64,000 nucleotides of DNA, taken from assembly GCA_031272715.1 (NCBI GenBank), contig JAISTH010000011.1:27214-91213 (forward strand). The letters run 5' to 3'. The first letter of the stretch is position 1. Each line of letters opens with the position of its first letter. Origin of the DNA: Desulfovibrio sp. (lineage in GTDB: Bacteria > Desulfobacterota > Desulfovibrionia > Desulfovibrionales > Desulfovibrionaceae). The notes under the pieces were generated by a model. It searched no databases and was not told the origin of the DNA. It was given only the letters and a program-made list of their open reading frames with translations. Position numbers and translations under genes: made by a program. This document shows positions 26,864 to 36,771 of this stretch, one piece after another.

Positions 26864-27418
26864 ATGTCCAACACTGACAAGTCCAGAATAGGGAAGTTGC
26901 CCATACCCGTTCCCTCGGGGGTCGAGGTGAAGATCGGGAGCGACACGGTGGAGGTGAAGGGGCCGAGAGGGTCCTTGGCCACGCCCCTGTGCCCCCTGCT
27001 CGACTACGAGATCGCCGACGGCCACGTGCGCCTGTCGACCCGGGACGACTCCCGCCAGAGCCGCTCCCAGCACGGGCTGCGCAGGACGCTCCTCGCCAAC
27101 TGCATCGAGGGCGTGACCAAGGGGTTCTCCAAGGCCCTGGAGGTCATCGGGGTCGGCTACAGGGTCGCCGTCAAGGGCAACCTGATCGAGCTGGCGGTTG
27201 GCTACTCCCATCCCGTGCTGGTGGAGCTGCCCGCGGGGATCAAGGCGCAGGCCGAGGGGCAGGTGCTGACCGTCTCCGGCAACGACAAGGTCCAGGTCGG
27301 GGAGTTCGCGGCCCGCATACGGCGCATCCGCAAGCCCGAGCCCTACAAGGGCAAGGGCATCAAGTACACCACCGAGACGATCCGCCGCAAGGTGGGCAAG
27401 TCCGGCGGCAAGAAGTGA
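26864..27418 (+). CDS. rplF: 50S ribosomal protein L6
   Basis: L6 (184 residues), near the factor-binding site and target of some aminoglycoside-resistance changes. Two related domains are visible, with KSRIGKLPIPVPSGVEV and GVTKGFSKALEVIGVGYR in the first and RRIRKPEPYKGKGIKY in the second. GAGGT lies ten bases before the ATG. A 100-base spacer separates it from rpsH. Confidence 0.97.
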   Translation: MSNTDKSRIGKLPIPVPSGVEVKIGSDTVEVKGPRGSLATPLCPLLDYEIADGHVRLSTRDDSRQSRSQHGLRRTLLANCIEGVTKGFSKALEVIGVGYRVAVKGNLIELAVGYSHPVLVELPAGIKAQAEGQVLTVSGNDKVQVGEFAARIRRIRKPEPYKGKGIKYTTETIRRKVGKSGGKK

Positions 27419-27434
27419 CGACGAGGTGCATCCC

Positions 27435-27794
27435 ATGCAAGCGAGCAAGAACCAGGCGCGGCACCACCGCAAGATACGCATCCGGAAGAAGGTGAACGGC
27501 ACGGCCCAGCGCCCGAGGCTGGTGGTCTTCAGGTCGAACATGCACATCTACGCCCAGATCGTGAACGACAAGGAGGGTTCGGTGCTGGCCGCCGCATCCA
27601 CCCTGACGCTTTCGCGACAGGGGACGGCCGTGGGCTGCAACGTCGGCGGCGCGACGCAGGTGGGCAAGGAGATCGCGCGGCTGGCCAAGGACAAGGGCAT
27701 AGGCAAGGTGGTCTTCGACCGCAACGGGTATCTCTATCACGGCCGCGTGAAAGCGGTTGCAGACGGCGCCCGGGAAGGCGGCCTGGAGTTCTGA
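27435..27794 (+). CDS. rplR: 50S ribosomal protein L18
   Basis: L18 (119 residues), a 5S rRNA binder. [34 protein letters not shown] and [28 protein letters not shown] are diagnostic. The ATG at 27435 is preferred over an in-frame GTG nine bases upstream because ACGAGG is eight bases away. Confidence 0.97.
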   Translation: MQASKNQARHHRKIRIRKKVNGTAQRPRLVVFRSNMHIYAQIVNDKEGSVLAAASTLTLSRQGTAVGCNVGGATQVGKEIARLAKDKGIGKVVFDRNGYLYHGRVKAVADGAREGGLEF

Positions 27795-27795
27795 T

Positions 27796-28311
27796 ATGCG
27801 TCAGCAGGAAAACACCGAGAGCCAGCCCAACGAGCTGGCGGAAATAGAGAAGATCGTCTCCCTGAACCGCGTGGCCAAGGTCGTCAAGGGCGGCCGGCGT
27901 TTCAGCTTCAGCGCCCTGGTGGTCGTGGGCGACGGCAAGGGCGGGGTCGGGTTCGGCCTGGGCAAGGCCCAGGAGGTGCCCGAGGCCCTGCGCAAGGCCT
28001 CGGAGCGGGCCAGGAAGAACAGGGTCCAGGTGCCCCTCGTGGACGGGACGCTTCCCTACGAGGTGCTGGGACGTTTCGGCGCCGGCCGGGTGATGCTGAA
28101 GCCCGCCTCCGAGGGGACGGGGATCATCGCCGGGGGGGCCGTGCGGGCCGTCATGGAGGCCGTGGGGGTCAGGGACGTGCTGGCCAAGGCCATCGGCACC
28201 AACAATCCCCACAACGTGATCAGGGCCACCATGGAAGGGCTCTGCTCCCTGCGCAGCGCCGAGGACGTGTCCGACATCCGGGGCAAGCGCCTGGAGGCGC
28301 CGAGGAAGTGA
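27796..28311 (+). CDS. rpsE: 30S ribosomal protein S5
   Basis: S5 (171 residues), important for accuracy and mRNA unwinding. [31 protein letters not shown] is the double-stranded RNA-binding fold signature, and the second domain holds [26 protein letters not shown]. It starts one base after rplR's stop. Confidence 0.98.
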   Translation: MRQQENTESQPNELAEIEKIVSLNRVAKVVKGGRRFSFSALVVVGDGKGGVGFGLGKAQEVPEALRKASERARKNRVQVPLVDGTLPYEVLGRFGAGRVMLKPASEGTGIIAGGAVRAVMEAVGVRDVLAKAIGTNNPHNVIRATMEGLCSLRSAEDVSDIRGKRLEAPRK

Positions 28312-28371
28312 CACGCGGCCGGATCCCCGGAGGGGACCGGCGCCCCGAGCAACAGTTCAGGAGCGAGAGAC

Positions 28372-28593
28372 ATGAACGACGACAGGAATCCCGACGCCTC
28401 GGGCGACAAGATATGTCCGCCCCTGGTGCGCATCAAGCTGGTGCGTTCCAGGATAGGCGCCACGCCGGCCCAGCGCCGCAATCTGGACGCCCTCGGCCTC
28501 AAGAGGCGCGAGACCGTGAAAACCATGAGCGACACCCCGGCACTCCGGGGAATGATAGCCAAGGTGGCCCATCTGGTGGCCGTCCTGGACTGA
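28372..28593 (+). CDS. rpmD: 50S ribosomal protein L30
   Basis: L30 (73 residues), somewhat longer than the usual 60. The core is typical: VRIKLVRSRIGATPAQRRNLDALGLKRRETV, then TPALRGMIAKVAHLV. The first 18 residues are a short polar extension containing one cysteine (GDKICPPL). AGGAGCGAG precedes the ATG. Confidence 0.95.
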   Translation: MNDDRNPDASGDKICPPLVRIKLVRSRIGATPAQRRNLDALGLKRRETVKTMSDTPALRGMIAKVAHLVAVLD

Positions 28594-28603
28594 GGAGAGG
28601 ACC

Positions 28604-29062
28604 ATGCAACTCCACGATCTGTATCCCTTCCCCCACGAGCGCAAGACGAGGCGTCGCGTGGGCCGCGGTGCGGGCTCCGGGCTCGGAGGCACCGCCGGCA
28701 AGGGGCACAAGGGCCAGAACGCCCGGGCGGGCGGCGGCGTGCGTCCCGGGTTCGAGGGCGGACAGATGCCCCTGCAGCGCAGGCTCCCCAAGCACGGCTT
28801 CAAGAACGCCCCGTTCAAGGTGACCTACGAGGCCGTCAACCTGAAGACCCTGTTCGCGGCCTTCGAGGGCAAGAGCGAGATCGGCCTCGAGGACATCTAC
28901 GCCAGGGGGCTCGCGAAGACGGGGAGCCCCGTGAAGATCCTCTCCGTGGGGGAGGCCTCCAGGGCGATCACCGTGGAGGCCCACCGCTTCAGCAAGGCGG
29001 CCGCCGAGAAGATCCGCGCCGCCGGCGGCGAGCCCCGGGAACTGGAAGTCCGCAAATCCTAG
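28604..29062 (+). CDS. rplO: 50S ribosomal protein L15
   Basis: L15 (152 residues), which threads through the large subunit with a glycine-rich N-terminal arm. KTRRRVGRGAGSGLGGTAGKGHKGQNARAGGG and PGFEGGQMPLQRRLPKHGF are canonical. GAGGAG lies four bases before the ATG. Confidence 0.97.
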   Translation: MQLHDLYPFPHERKTRRRVGRGAGSGLGGTAGKGHKGQNARAGGGVRPGFEGGQMPLQRRLPKHGFKNAPFKVTYEAVNLKTLFAAFEGKSEIGLEDIYARGLAKTGSPVKILSVGEASRAITVEAHRFSKAAAEKIRAAGGEPRELEVRKS

Positions 29063-29077
29063 GCAAGGGCGACGATC

Positions 29078-30400
29078 ATGGCCTTTCTACCCCCGGCTCC
29101 CGCAACGGCCGCCATGGGCGACCTGCCCAAGCGTCTGGGATGGACCTTCCTCCTGCTGTGCTGCTACAGGATCGGCGTGCACGTGCCGGTCCCGGGCGTG
29201 GACGCCGCGGCCCTCGTGTCCTTCTTCGAGAGCATGGCGGGGACGCTCTTCAGCCTCTTCGACATGTTCTCCGGAGGGGGCCTGAGCAACGTGTCGGTCT
29301 TCGCCCTCGGGGTCATGCCCTACATCTCCTCGTCCATCATCATGCAGCTGCTCCAGGTTGTGAGCCCGGACATCAAGCGCATGGCCAAGGAGGAGGGGCA
29401 GTCCGGCAGGCGCAAGATCACCCAGTACACCCGGTACCTCACGGTGCTCATCACCGTGGTGCAGGGCCTGGGGATCGCCATCGGCCTCGAGAGCATGACC
29501 AGCCCCGCGGGCACCCCGGTGGTGCCGGTCCCGGGCTGGAGCTTCAGGCTGGTGACCATGGCGACCTTCAGCACCGGCTCGGTGCTGGTGATGTGGCTGG
29601 GCGAGCAGATCACGGAGCGGGGGATCGGCAACGGCATCTCCCTGATCATCTTCTGCGGCATCGTGGTGGGCATCCCCCGGGCCATCATCCAGTCCTTCTC
29701 CCTGATCGAGGCCGGGGACATGAGCATTTTCATGGCCATCATCATCCTCGTGCTGATGGCGGCCGTGACCCTCTGCATCGTCTTCGTGGAGAGCGCCCAG
29801 AGGCGCATCCCCATAAGCTACGCGAAGCGGCAGATGGGCCGGCAGATGATGGGCGGACAGAACACGCACCTGCCCCTGCGGCTGAACACCGCGGGCGTCA
29901 TCCCCCCCATCTTCGCCTCCTCCCTCCTCCTCTTCCCGGCCACCGTGGGGCAGTTCTCCACCAACGAGTACGTCAAGCGCGTGGCGGACGCCTTCTCCCC
30001 CAGCGGAGTGGCCTACAACATCATCTACGTGGCCCTCATCTTCTTCTTCTGCTACTTCTACACCGCCATCATCTTCGACCCCAAGGACATGGCGGAGAAC
30101 CTGAAGAAGAACGGGGCCTTCATCCCCGGCATACGGCCGGGGGAACGGACCCAGAAGTACATCGACGACGTCCTCTCCCGGCTGACCCTCTCGGGGGCCG
30201 TCTACATCTCGATCGTGTCCCTGCTGCCCATGTTCCTGATCAGCAACTTCAACGTCCCCTTCTACTTCGGCGGCACGAGCCTGCTGATCCTGGTGGGGGT
30301 CGCGATGGACTTCATGAACCAGGTGCAGTCCCACATGATCAACAGCCAGTACAGCGGACTGCTGTCGAAGAAGGGCCGCAAGGGGTTCGCCAGACGGTGA
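29078..30400 (+). CDS. secY: protein translocase subunit SecY
   Basis: Channel-forming subunit of the Sec translocon, 440 residues with ten expected membrane segments. Motifs: LGWTFLLLCCYRIGVHVPVPGVD (TM1), GVMPYISSSIIMQLL, GIGNGISLIIFCGI, RRIPISYAKRQMG, NTAGVIPPIFASSLLLFP, and GAFIPGIRPGERTQKYIDDVLSRLTLSGA in the cytoplasmic C-terminal region. No adk follows; map comes next. Confidence 0.98.
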   Translation: MAFLPPAPATAAMGDLPKRLGWTFLLLCCYRIGVHVPVPGVDAAALVSFFESMAGTLFSLFDMFSGGGLSNVSVFALGVMPYISSSIIMQLLQVVSPDIKRMAKEEGQSGRRKITQYTRYLTVLITVVQGLGIAIGLESMTSPAGTPVVPVPGWSFRLVTMATFSTGSVLVMWLGEQITERGIGNGISLIIFCGIVVGIPRAIIQSFSLIEAGDMSIFMAIIILVLMAAVTLCIVFVESAQRRIPISYAKRQMGRQMMGGQNTHLPLRLNTAGVIPPIFASSLLLFPATVGQFSTNEYVKRVADAFSPSGVAYNIIYVALIFFFCYFYTAIIFDPKDMAENLKKNGAFIPGIRPGERTQKYIDDVLSRLTLSGAVYISIVSLLPMFLISNFNVPFYFGGTSLLILVGVAMDFMNQVQSHMINSQYSGLLSKKGRKGFARR

Positions 30401-30446
30401 TGGGCATGTCGACGCATGGCGGGCGCGCCTCGAGAGGGGGCGCACC

Positions 30447-31244
30447 ATGAAGCGCTACCGCGGAGGAGCGTTCCTCAAGAACCCCAGGGAACTGGAGCTC
30501 ATGGCCGAGGCCAACCGGATGGTGGCCAACATGCTCGACGCCATCGGCGACGCGATCGAGGTGGGCCTCACGACCATGCACGTGGAGCATCTGGTGCAGG
30601 CCATGTGCATCAAGTACGGGGTGAAGCCCGCCTTCCAGGGGTACAGGGGGTATCCCTACGCCACCTGCTGCTCCGTGAACGAGGCGGTGGTGCACGGCTT
30701 CCCCACGGAGCGGAAGCTGAGGTCGGGGGACATAGTGAGCGTGGACATCGGGGTGGAGTACGGCGGCTTCGTCGGCGACGCGGCGAGGACGTATCCCGTC
30801 GGGGACGTGGATTCCGAGACGATGCGGCTCATGCGGGTCACGGAGGAGAGTCTCTACCTGGGCATCGAGAAGGCCCGCAGCGGCAACGACCTCTACGACG
30901 TCAGCTGGGCGGTGCAGTCCCACGTGGAGGCCGCGGGCTTCCACGTGGTCAAGCAATACTGCGGGCACGGCGTGGGGTCGAGGATGCACGAGAAGCCGGA
31001 CGTCCCCAACTTCCGGCCCTCCAGCGGGTCGTTCCCCCTCGCGGCCGGCATGGTGATCGCCATCGAGCCCATGGTGGGGGCGAGGACGGGGAACGTGCGG
31101 GTGCTGGGGGACAAGTGGACGGCCGTGACGACCGATGGCAGCTATGCGGCCCATTTCGAGCACAGCGTCGCCATCACGTCCTCGGGGCCGAGGATACTCA
31201 GCGTCTCGGACAGAGGCCTGAACCGGCACACCATCCCCGCTTGA
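30447..31244 (+). CDS. map: type I methionine aminopeptidase
   Basis: Removes the initiator methionine from nascent proteins. It has 265 residues. The five metal ligands are in place: D in DIGVEYGG, D in [10 protein letters not shown] in [12 protein letters not shown] in VIAIEPM and E in FEHSVAI. A basic N-terminal [18 protein letters not shown] leads into the fold. A GAGGGGGC site lies five bases before the ATG. It closes the spc part of the cluster, just before a terminator-like hairpin. Confidence 0.97.
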
Positions 31245-31327
31245 CACGGGATGGGCATGGTGGCATTGTTGTTTGTTCGCGCTTTTTTCAGGACCATTCC
31301 CGGCGGTGCGCCGGGAGACTCGAACGG

Positions 31328-31360
31328 ACGGCGCCGGCCGCTTGGCCGGGCCCGTTTTTT
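31328..31360 (+). terminator. intrinsic terminator between map and rpmJ
   Basis: Stem ACGG/CCGT plus CCGGCC/GGCCGG with a two-base internal loop and a GCTT loop, followed by a run of T (31355-31360). It has a full terminator form within the ribosomal cluster, so it may attenuate spc transcription before the alpha genes, or imply a further promoter for rpmJ to rplQ that I could not place. Confidence 0.65.
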
Positions 31361-31402
31361 CTCCCCTCTGGCCCGGTCGGGGGGCGGCATGGAGCATGTG
31401 TC

Positions 31403-31516
31403 ATGAAAGTCAGGCCTTCGGTGAAGAAGATATGCCCCAAGTGCAAGGTCATCCGGCGCAAGGGCGTGCTCAGGGTCATCTGTGAAAACCCCCGGCACAA
31501 GCAGCGCCAGGGATAG
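31403..31516 (+). CDS. rpmJ: 50S ribosomal protein L36
   Basis: L36 (37 residues), the smallest ribosomal protein, of the zinc-binding type: CPKC at positions 11-14, then C27 and H32 ([21 protein letters not shown], then [12 protein letters not shown]). GGAG lies eight bases before the ATG at 31403. Confidence 0.97.
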
Positions 31517-31527
31517 GGAGAGCAGCG

Positions 31528-31896
31528 GTGGCGAGAATTGCAGGCGTCGACTTGCCTCGAGGCAAGCGGGTGGACATCGCCCTCACGTACATCTACGGCA
31601 TCGGCCGGGCGACGGCCAAGAAGATACTGGACACCACGGGCGTCGACTGGCAGCGGTCCATCGACGACCTCTCCTCCGACGAGGTCAACGAGATACGCAA
31701 GGAACTCGAGCAGAACCACAAGGTCGAAGGCGACCTGCGTCGGGACGTGGCCAGCAACATAAAGCGGCTCATGGACATCGGCTGCTACCGCGGCCTGCGC
31801 CATCGCCGGGGTCTGCCCGCCAGGGGCCAGCGCACGCACACCAACGCCAGGACCCGGAAAGGGCCGCGGCGCGGGGCCGTCGGCAAGAAGAAGTAG
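31528..31896 (+). CDS. rpsM: 30S ribosomal protein S13
   Basis: S13 (122 residues), a head protein bridging to the large subunit. [30 protein letters not shown] at the start and [31 protein letters not shown] at the end are canonical. It starts with GTG at 31528, preceded by GGGAG, 11 bases after rpmJ. A 180-base spacer follows. Confidence 0.97.
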   Translation: MARIAGVDLPRGKRVDIALTYIYGIGRATAKKILDTTGVDWQRSIDDLSSDEVNEIRKELEQNHKVEGDLRRDVASNIKRLMDIGCYRGLRHRRGLPARGQRTHTNARTRKGPRRGAVGKKK

Positions 31897-32076
31897 ACCG
31901 GCATCGCGGCGGACGCGGCGGACGGACGTCCCCGGGACGATCTTCGGGGCCCGCCCCGGGGGGATCCCGCGGGGGACGGGATCCGGCGCGCCGTTCCGCA
32001 TCGCGCGCATCGCGCGAAGGCGTCGACAACCCGTGACGCCCTGCGGGGCGTTCACCGTATACATAGAGGGGAAGCC

Positions 32077-32466
32077 ATGGCAAGACCCAGGAAAGCGGTC
32101 AAGAAGAAGGAACGGAAGAACGTGCCGGTTGGACTGGCGCACATCCAGGCGTCCTTCAACAACACCATCATCACCTTCACGGACACGCGCGGGAACGCCG
32201 TTTCCTGGGCGTCCGCGGGACAGAGCGGCTTCAAGGGGTCGCGCAAGTCCACGCCCTTCGCCGCGCAGGTCGCCGCGGAGACGGCGGCCCGGAAGGCGCA
32301 GGAGAACGGCATGCGCACCGTGGGCGTCTACGTGAAGGGGCCGGGCTCCGGCCGCGAGGCCGCCATGAGGGCCATCGCCTCCGCCGGCCTGCGGGTCGCC
32401 TTCATCAGGGACGTCACCCCCATTCCCCACAACGGATGCCGGCCTCCCAAGCGCCGTCGCGTCTAG
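32077..32466 (+). CDS. rpsK: 30S ribosomal protein S11
   Basis: S11 (129 residues), at the mRNA exit near the anti-Shine-Dalgarno sequence. [48 protein letters not shown] and [16 protein letters not shown] are all present. GAGGGGAAG precedes the ATG. Confidence 0.98.
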   Translation: MARPRKAVKKKERKNVPVGLAHIQASFNNTIITFTDTRGNAVSWASAGQSGFKGSRKSTPFAAQVAAETAARKAQENGMRTVGVYVKGPGSGREAAMRAIASAGLRVAFIRDVTPIPHNGCRPPKRRRV

Positions 32467-32488
32467 CCGGTGGCTCAAGGAGAGGGAC

Positions 32489-33115
32489 ATGGCAAAATAC
32501 ACGGAAGCCAAGTGCCGCATCTGCCGTCGCGAAGGATGCAAGCTGTTCCTGAAGGGCGACAGATGCTTCACGGACAAGTGCGCCCATGACAGGCGCCCCT
32601 ATCCTCCGGGACAGCACGGCCGCGCCCGGAAGAAGGTCAGCGACTACGCCGTGCAGCTCAGGGAGAAGCAGAAGACCCGCCGGGCCTACGGCGTGCTGGA
32701 GCGCCAGTTCCACACGTACTTCGAGAAGGCCGAGAAGCAGAAGGGCGTCACCGGCACGAACCTGCTGGTGATGCTGGAGCGGCGCCTCGACAACGTGGTG
32801 TACAAGCTGGGGTTCGCGAACTCCCGCAACCAGGCCCGGCAGCTGGTGCGCCACGGCATCTTCACCCTGAACGGGCGCAAGGTGGACATCCCCTCCCTGC
32901 AGGTGAAGGCGGGCGACGTGGTGGAGGTGCCGGAGAAGCACCGCAAGATCCCCGTGCTGGCCGACGTCCAGCAGGTCATCGCCCGGCGCGGCTGCCCCGT
33001 CTGGCTGGAGGCCGACGGCGCCAACTTCAAGGGAACAGTGAAGGCCCTGCCGCAGCGTGACGACATCCAGTTCGTTGTCAACGAGCAGTTGATCGTCGAA
33101 TTGTACTCGAAGTAG
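32489..33115 (+). CDS. rpsD: 30S ribosomal protein S4, zinc-binding type
   Basis: S4 (208 residues), a primary 16S rRNA binder and translational regulator of the alpha operon in E. coli. The N-terminal cysteines ([12 protein letters not shown] and [12 protein letters not shown]) form the zinc site of the C+ type. The S4 RNA-binding domain follows ([26 protein letters not shown]). It ends 14 bases before the rpoA start. Confidence 0.98.
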   Translation: MAKYTEAKCRICRREGCKLFLKGDRCFTDKCAHDRRPYPPGQHGRARKKVSDYAVQLREKQKTRRAYGVLERQFHTYFEKAEKQKGVTGTNLLVMLERRLDNVVYKLGFANSRNQARQLVRHGIFTLNGRKVDIPSLQVKAGDVVEVPEKHRKIPVLADVQQVIARRGCPVWLEADGANFKGTVKALPQRDDIQFVVNEQLIVELYSK

Positions 33116-33129
33116 CAAAGGGGGATCCC

Positions 33130-36009
33130 ATGCAGACCACTCGTGGGGCCGAGCCCGAGTCCAAGTTTGACGAAAATCTCTGCAAGAAGATCGACGAGCT
33201 GGGCTTGCCGGTCAGTGCGGAGAACAGCCTGAAGGGCAAAGGCGTCACGCACGTCTACCAGTTGCTCACGCACAATGATGACGAATTGCTCAACTTCAAG
33301 GATTTCAATCCGGAAGTGCTGAAGGACGTGGAGGGCAAGCTCTCTGAATTGGGTCTGAGCCTTGGACAGGATCTGCCCGCCGACATCGAGGAGATTTGCC
33401 AGAAAATCACGGGCAAAGACGGTGATACCATCGTCGATCCCGCATTCAACAAGAACCTCTGCAAGACGGTCGATGGGCTCAGACTGGCGGTAAAGGCTAG
33501 GGATTGCCTGAAAGATAACGGCATAGAATACGTCTACCAGTTGGTCAAGCTCTCGGAAGACGAATTGGCTGCCTTCAAGGATTTCAACAAGGCGGCAATG
33601 AAAGACGTGCTGGAAAAGCTCACGTTGTTGGGGGTGAAATTGGGACAGGAAGTGCCCGAGGATATCGAGACGTTGTGCCAGAACGTTGCGGCCGCCGCTG
33701 CCGTGGTCTCCGTGCCTGAGCCTGCGGAGCCCGCATTCAGCGAGAATCTCTGCAGGAAGGTGGACGAAATCGGATTGTCGGTTCGGGCGGTGTCCTGCCT
33801 GAATGACAACGACATCGAGTACGTCTACCAGCTCGTCAAGTGCACGGAAGACGAGTTGAATGCCCTCAAGGATTTCTCCCAGGGAGCGCTGCAGGAAGTG
33901 CAGGACAAACTGGCGGAATTCGGTTTGCATCTGGGGATGACTCTGTCCGACGATGTCGAGGAGAGATGCCGGAAGTCGCATGCGGACCTCAAAAAGTCCC
34001 CTGCAGGCGATGTCGGACATCCCGAGCCCGCGCCCGTTCCCGAGCCGACGCCCGTTCCGGAACCCGCGCCCGTTCCCGAACCGACGTCCGTTCTCGAGCC
34101 AAATCTCCTTCCGGAGCCGATGCCGGTTTCCACGCCGGAGCCCCCCCTGTACAGAGGCGACCCGCAGACCCCGAACGGCAAGAACTGGCAGGCGCTGGTC
34201 AAGCCGCGCCTCATCGACAACTCCGATCTCGACAACCGCGTCTACGGCAAGTTCGTCTACGAACCCTGGGAGCGCGGATACGGCACCACCATCGGCAACG
34301 CCATGCGCCGGGTCCTGCTCTCCTCCCTCCAGGGGGCGGCCTTCGTCGCGGTGAAAATACCCGGGGTCCAGCACGAGTTCACCACCATCCACGGGGTGCT
34401 GGAGGACATCACCGACGTCGTCCTCAACATCAAGCAGGTGCGGCTGCAGATGAACACCGACGTCCCCCAGCGCCTCGGCCTCAAGGTGACGGGCAAGAGG
34501 GAGGTGACGGCAGGGGACATCCAGGTCAACCACAACGTGAAGGTGTTGAACCCCGAGCAGCACATCGCCACCCTCACCGAGGAAGTGACCCTGGAGATGG
34601 AACTGGAGGCGCGGATGGGGAAAGGCTACGTGTCGGCCGAGGGACACGAGGGACTGAACGAGGAGATCGGCCTGATCAAGCTCGACTCCAGCTTCTCCCC
34701 CGTGCGCAAGGTCGCCTATGCCGTGGAACAGGCCCGCGTGGGCCAGATGACGAACTACGACAGACTCATCCTCGAGGTCTGGACGGACGGCTCGCTGCGT
34801 CCCGAAAGCGCCATCGCCATCAGCGCCAAGATCATCAAAGAGCAGATGACGGTTTTCATCAACTTCCAGGAAGACGAAGAAATCAGCATCACAAATAATG
34901 AAAACTTGCAGATCCCGCTGCACAACCTTTGCAAGAAGATAGACGTCCTTGAACTTTCTGTGCGCGCCACGAACTGCCTCAAGAACGCCAATATCTCCTA
35001 CGTGTATGAGTTGGTCCAGCGCACAGAACAGGATATGCTGAAGACCAAGAACTTCGGGAAGAAGACGCTTGATGAGATAAGAAGCATGCTCTTGAGCATG
35101 GATCTGAATTTCGGCCAGCCGGTGCCTCCAGGCATCGAGCGCATGTGCATGGAATGTGGCCTTCAACTCGAAGTGCCCCAGCCTGGCAAGACTAAGAAGC
35201 AGCAGGAGGCACCATTCAACGAATGCCTCTGCAAGACGATTGCAGAAATGGACATGTCCGCCAGGGCCGAAAGATGCCTGAGCGACAATGAGGTCAAGTA
35301 CATTTACGACTTAGTCCAAATGAGCGAAAACGAGCTGAAAAGTTTCAAGGATATGGACAGTGACATCCTTGATGAGATTCGTGATGAATTGGCGAAGCTG
35401 GATTTGGGGTTTGAGGAGACTGTCTCCAGTGACATTGTCAAACAATGCCAGAAGTGGAGAAAGGATCTCGCCAAGCAAAGCGGTGGTTTGAAAGCTCAGG
35501 AGCCTGAGTTGGACATGGAGGTTACTCTCAATGTCAACTTGTACAAGAATATCGAGGACATTGGGCTGTCAGAGCGCACGAAAAACTGCATGAAGCTCAA
35601 TGGCATCGACTACGTCTATCAGCTGGTCACGAAGACCGACAAGGACCTGCGCAAGATCAAGGATGTCGGTCCTTCTGCGCTGGAGGAAATTGAGAAAGCC
35701 TTGGAAGGACTCGATCTGGCCCTTGAGCAGAAACTGCCTCCCGACATCGAGGAAAGATTCAAGTCGTGGAGGAAGGAAAACGTCCACGAGGCGGACGATG
35801 ACAACCTGCACAAGAAGGTCGATGAACTCGGTTTGTCGGAGCGTGCAAAAAACTGCATGAAAGAAGCTAACATCGAATCCGTCGAGCAATTGATCAAGTA
35901 CACTCGTGAAGGTCTGCTCAAGATCAAGGATTTCAACGACTCTGCGCTGAAAGAACTTGAGAAAACCTTGAAGGAAATGGGCCTGAGCCTTGCAGAATCT
36001 GCATCCTGA
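33130..36009 (+). CDS. rpoA: giant RNA polymerase alpha subunit with seven alpha-CTD-like modules
   Basis: Alpha subunit of RNA polymerase, 959 residues against about 340. The alpha-NTD (about 352-582) is normal: [52 protein letters not shown], and [14 protein letters not shown]. Four CTD-like (helix-hairpin-helix) modules follow at about 598-668, 697-767, 801-872 and 891-955. Three more precede the NTD at about 16-82, 108-178 and 205-277, joined to it by a Pro-Glu linker (297-340, EPAPVPEP repeats). Module four keeps every E. coli DNA contact (R265, N268, C269, G296, K298, S299 as T, E302 equivalents: R612, N615, C616, G643, K645, T646, E649). Modules six and seven keep R, N and C; the rest are diverged. 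The start has AGGGGG and lies 14 bases after rpsD. The flanking modules use more A/T third positions than the NTD. Confidence 0.95.
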   Translation: MQTTRGAEPESKFDENLCKKIDELGLPVSAENSLKGKGVTHVYQLLTHNDDELLNFKDFNPEVLKDVEGKLSELGLSLGQDLPADIEEICQKITGKDGDTIVDPAFNKNLCKTVDGLRLAVKARDCLKDNGIEYVYQLVKLSEDELAAFKDFNKAAMKDVLEKLTLLGVKLGQEVPEDIETLCQNVAAAAAVVSVPEPAEPAFSENLCRKVDEIGLSVRAVSCLNDNDIEYVYQLVKCTEDELNALKDFSQGALQEVQDKLAEFGLHLGMTLSDDVEERCRKSHADLKKSPAGDVGHPEPAPVPEPTPVPEPAPVPEPTSVLEPNLLPEPMPVSTPEPPLYRGDPQTPNGKNWQALVKPRLIDNSDLDNRVYGKFVYEPWERGYGTTIGNAMRRVLLSSLQGAAFVAVKIPGVQHEFTTIHGVLEDITDVVLNIKQVRLQMNTDVPQRLGLKVTGKREVTAGDIQVNHNVKVLNPEQHIATLTEEVTLEMELEARMGKGYVSAEGHEGLNEEIGLIKLDSSFSPVRKVAYAVEQARVGQMTNYDRLILEVWTDGSLRPESAIAISAKIIKEQMTVFINFQEDEEISITNNENLQIPLHNLCKKIDVLELSVRATNCLKNANISYVYELVQRTEQDMLKTKNFGKKTLDEIRSMLLSMDLNFGQPVPPGIERMCMECGLQLEVPQPGKTKKQQEAPFNECLCKTIAEMDMSARAERCLSDNEVKYIYDLVQMSENELKSFKDMDSDILDEIRDELAKLDLGFEETVSSDIVKQCQKWRKDLAKQSGGLKAQEPELDMEVTLNVNLYKNIEDIGLSERTKNCMKLNGIDYVYQLVTKTDKDLRKIKDVGPSALEEIEKALEGLDLALEQKLPPDIEERFKSWRKENVHEADDDNLHKKVDELGLSERAKNCMKEANIESVEQLIKYTREGLLKIKDFNDSALKELEKTLKEMGLSLAESAS
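34120..36009 (+). promoter_or_regulatory. possible internal translation start in rpoA
   Basis: Met331 in the Pro-rich linker has GGAG three bases upstream (34112-34116). Initiation here would give a 629-residue alpha subunit without the three N-terminal modules, leaving a near-normal N-terminal end. The spacing is short, so this is only a possibility. Confidence 0.25.
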
Positions 36010-36127
36010 CATCAATCGAAATGCCAGTCGTGGCGGAACGAAACCGTCCACGAGGCAGGCGATGTCCTTCAGGTGCTGCCACCAACGACATGGATGAGAA
36101 ACATCCCAACACGAGGTCTATTCCGAC

Positions 36128-36691
36128 ATGAGGCATAGCAATTCCGGCAGGAAGTTTTCCCGTACGCCGTCGCATCGCAAGGCGATGCTGCAGAATCTGG
36201 CGAAGTCCCTGCTGCTCCATACGAAGGTCCAGACCACCGAGCACAAGGCCAAGGATCTGCGCGGCGTGGTGGAGCGCCTGATCACGCTGGCCAAGCGCAA
36301 CGATCTTCACGCCCGGCGTCAGGCGTACAGGGTGCTCGGCAACCACAACCTGGTCCAGCACCTCTTCGACAGCGTCGGGCCCAGCTTCGCCGGCATCCCC
36401 GGCGGCTACACCCGCGTGATCAAGCTGGTCCGCCCCCGCGCCGGGGATGGCGCCTCCATGGCGATCATCCGGCTCACCAAGGACCCGATCCCCGTGGACT
36501 ATTCGGAGAAGCCGAAGCGGCAGGCGGCGCCCACGGCCACCGTCTCCACGGCGGCCGAAGAACCGGAGACGCTGGCGTTCCCCACCGGCGACGCGGAATC
36601 CGGTTCCAAGGAACTGCACTTCCCCGAGTCCCCTTCGGACGATGAAGAGGGGACGACGTCGGGGGAGGAGAAGCCCGAGGACAAGGCGTAG
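36128..36691 (+). CDS. rplQ: 50S ribosomal protein L17 with acidic C-terminal tail
   Basis: L17 (187 residues; usual length 115-130). The core (1-121) is normal: [29 protein letters not shown], then [26 protein letters not shown], then [18 protein letters not shown]. The last 65 residues form an added low-complexity tail rich in Glu, Asp, Pro and Ser (for example [20 protein letters not shown]). The tail is probably disordered and its role is unknown. It is the last gene of the alpha operon, 118 bases after rpoA and just before a strong terminator. Confidence 0.96.
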   Translation: MRHSNSGRKFSRTPSHRKAMLQNLAKSLLLHTKVQTTEHKAKDLRGVVERLITLAKRNDLHARRQAYRVLGNHNLVQHLFDSVGPSFAGIPGGYTRVIKLVRPRAGDGASMAIIRLTKDPIPVDYSEKPKRQAAPTATVSTAAEEPETLAFPTGDAESGSKELHFPESPSDDEEGTTSGEEKPEDKA

Positions 36692-36718
36692 CGACGCGTC
36701 GACGACGTGAGCGATTCC

Positions 36719-36746
36719 AAGGGGGCCTTGCACGGCCCCCTTTTTT
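36719..36746 (+). terminator. terminator of the ribosomal cluster
   Basis: AAGGGGGCC stem with its complement, TTGCAC loop, and a TTTTTT tail. It is 28 bases after the rplQ stop and marks the end of the S10-spc-alpha transcription unit. Confidence 0.92.
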
Positions 36747-36771
36747 GCGCCCTCGGTCCGGAAAGCCGCGC

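Noticed and set aside
32686..35166. 826-codon open frame antisense to rpsD and rpoA
   Set aside because: It lies wholly opposite well-supported genes and results from their codon bias; it has no domain or start signal.
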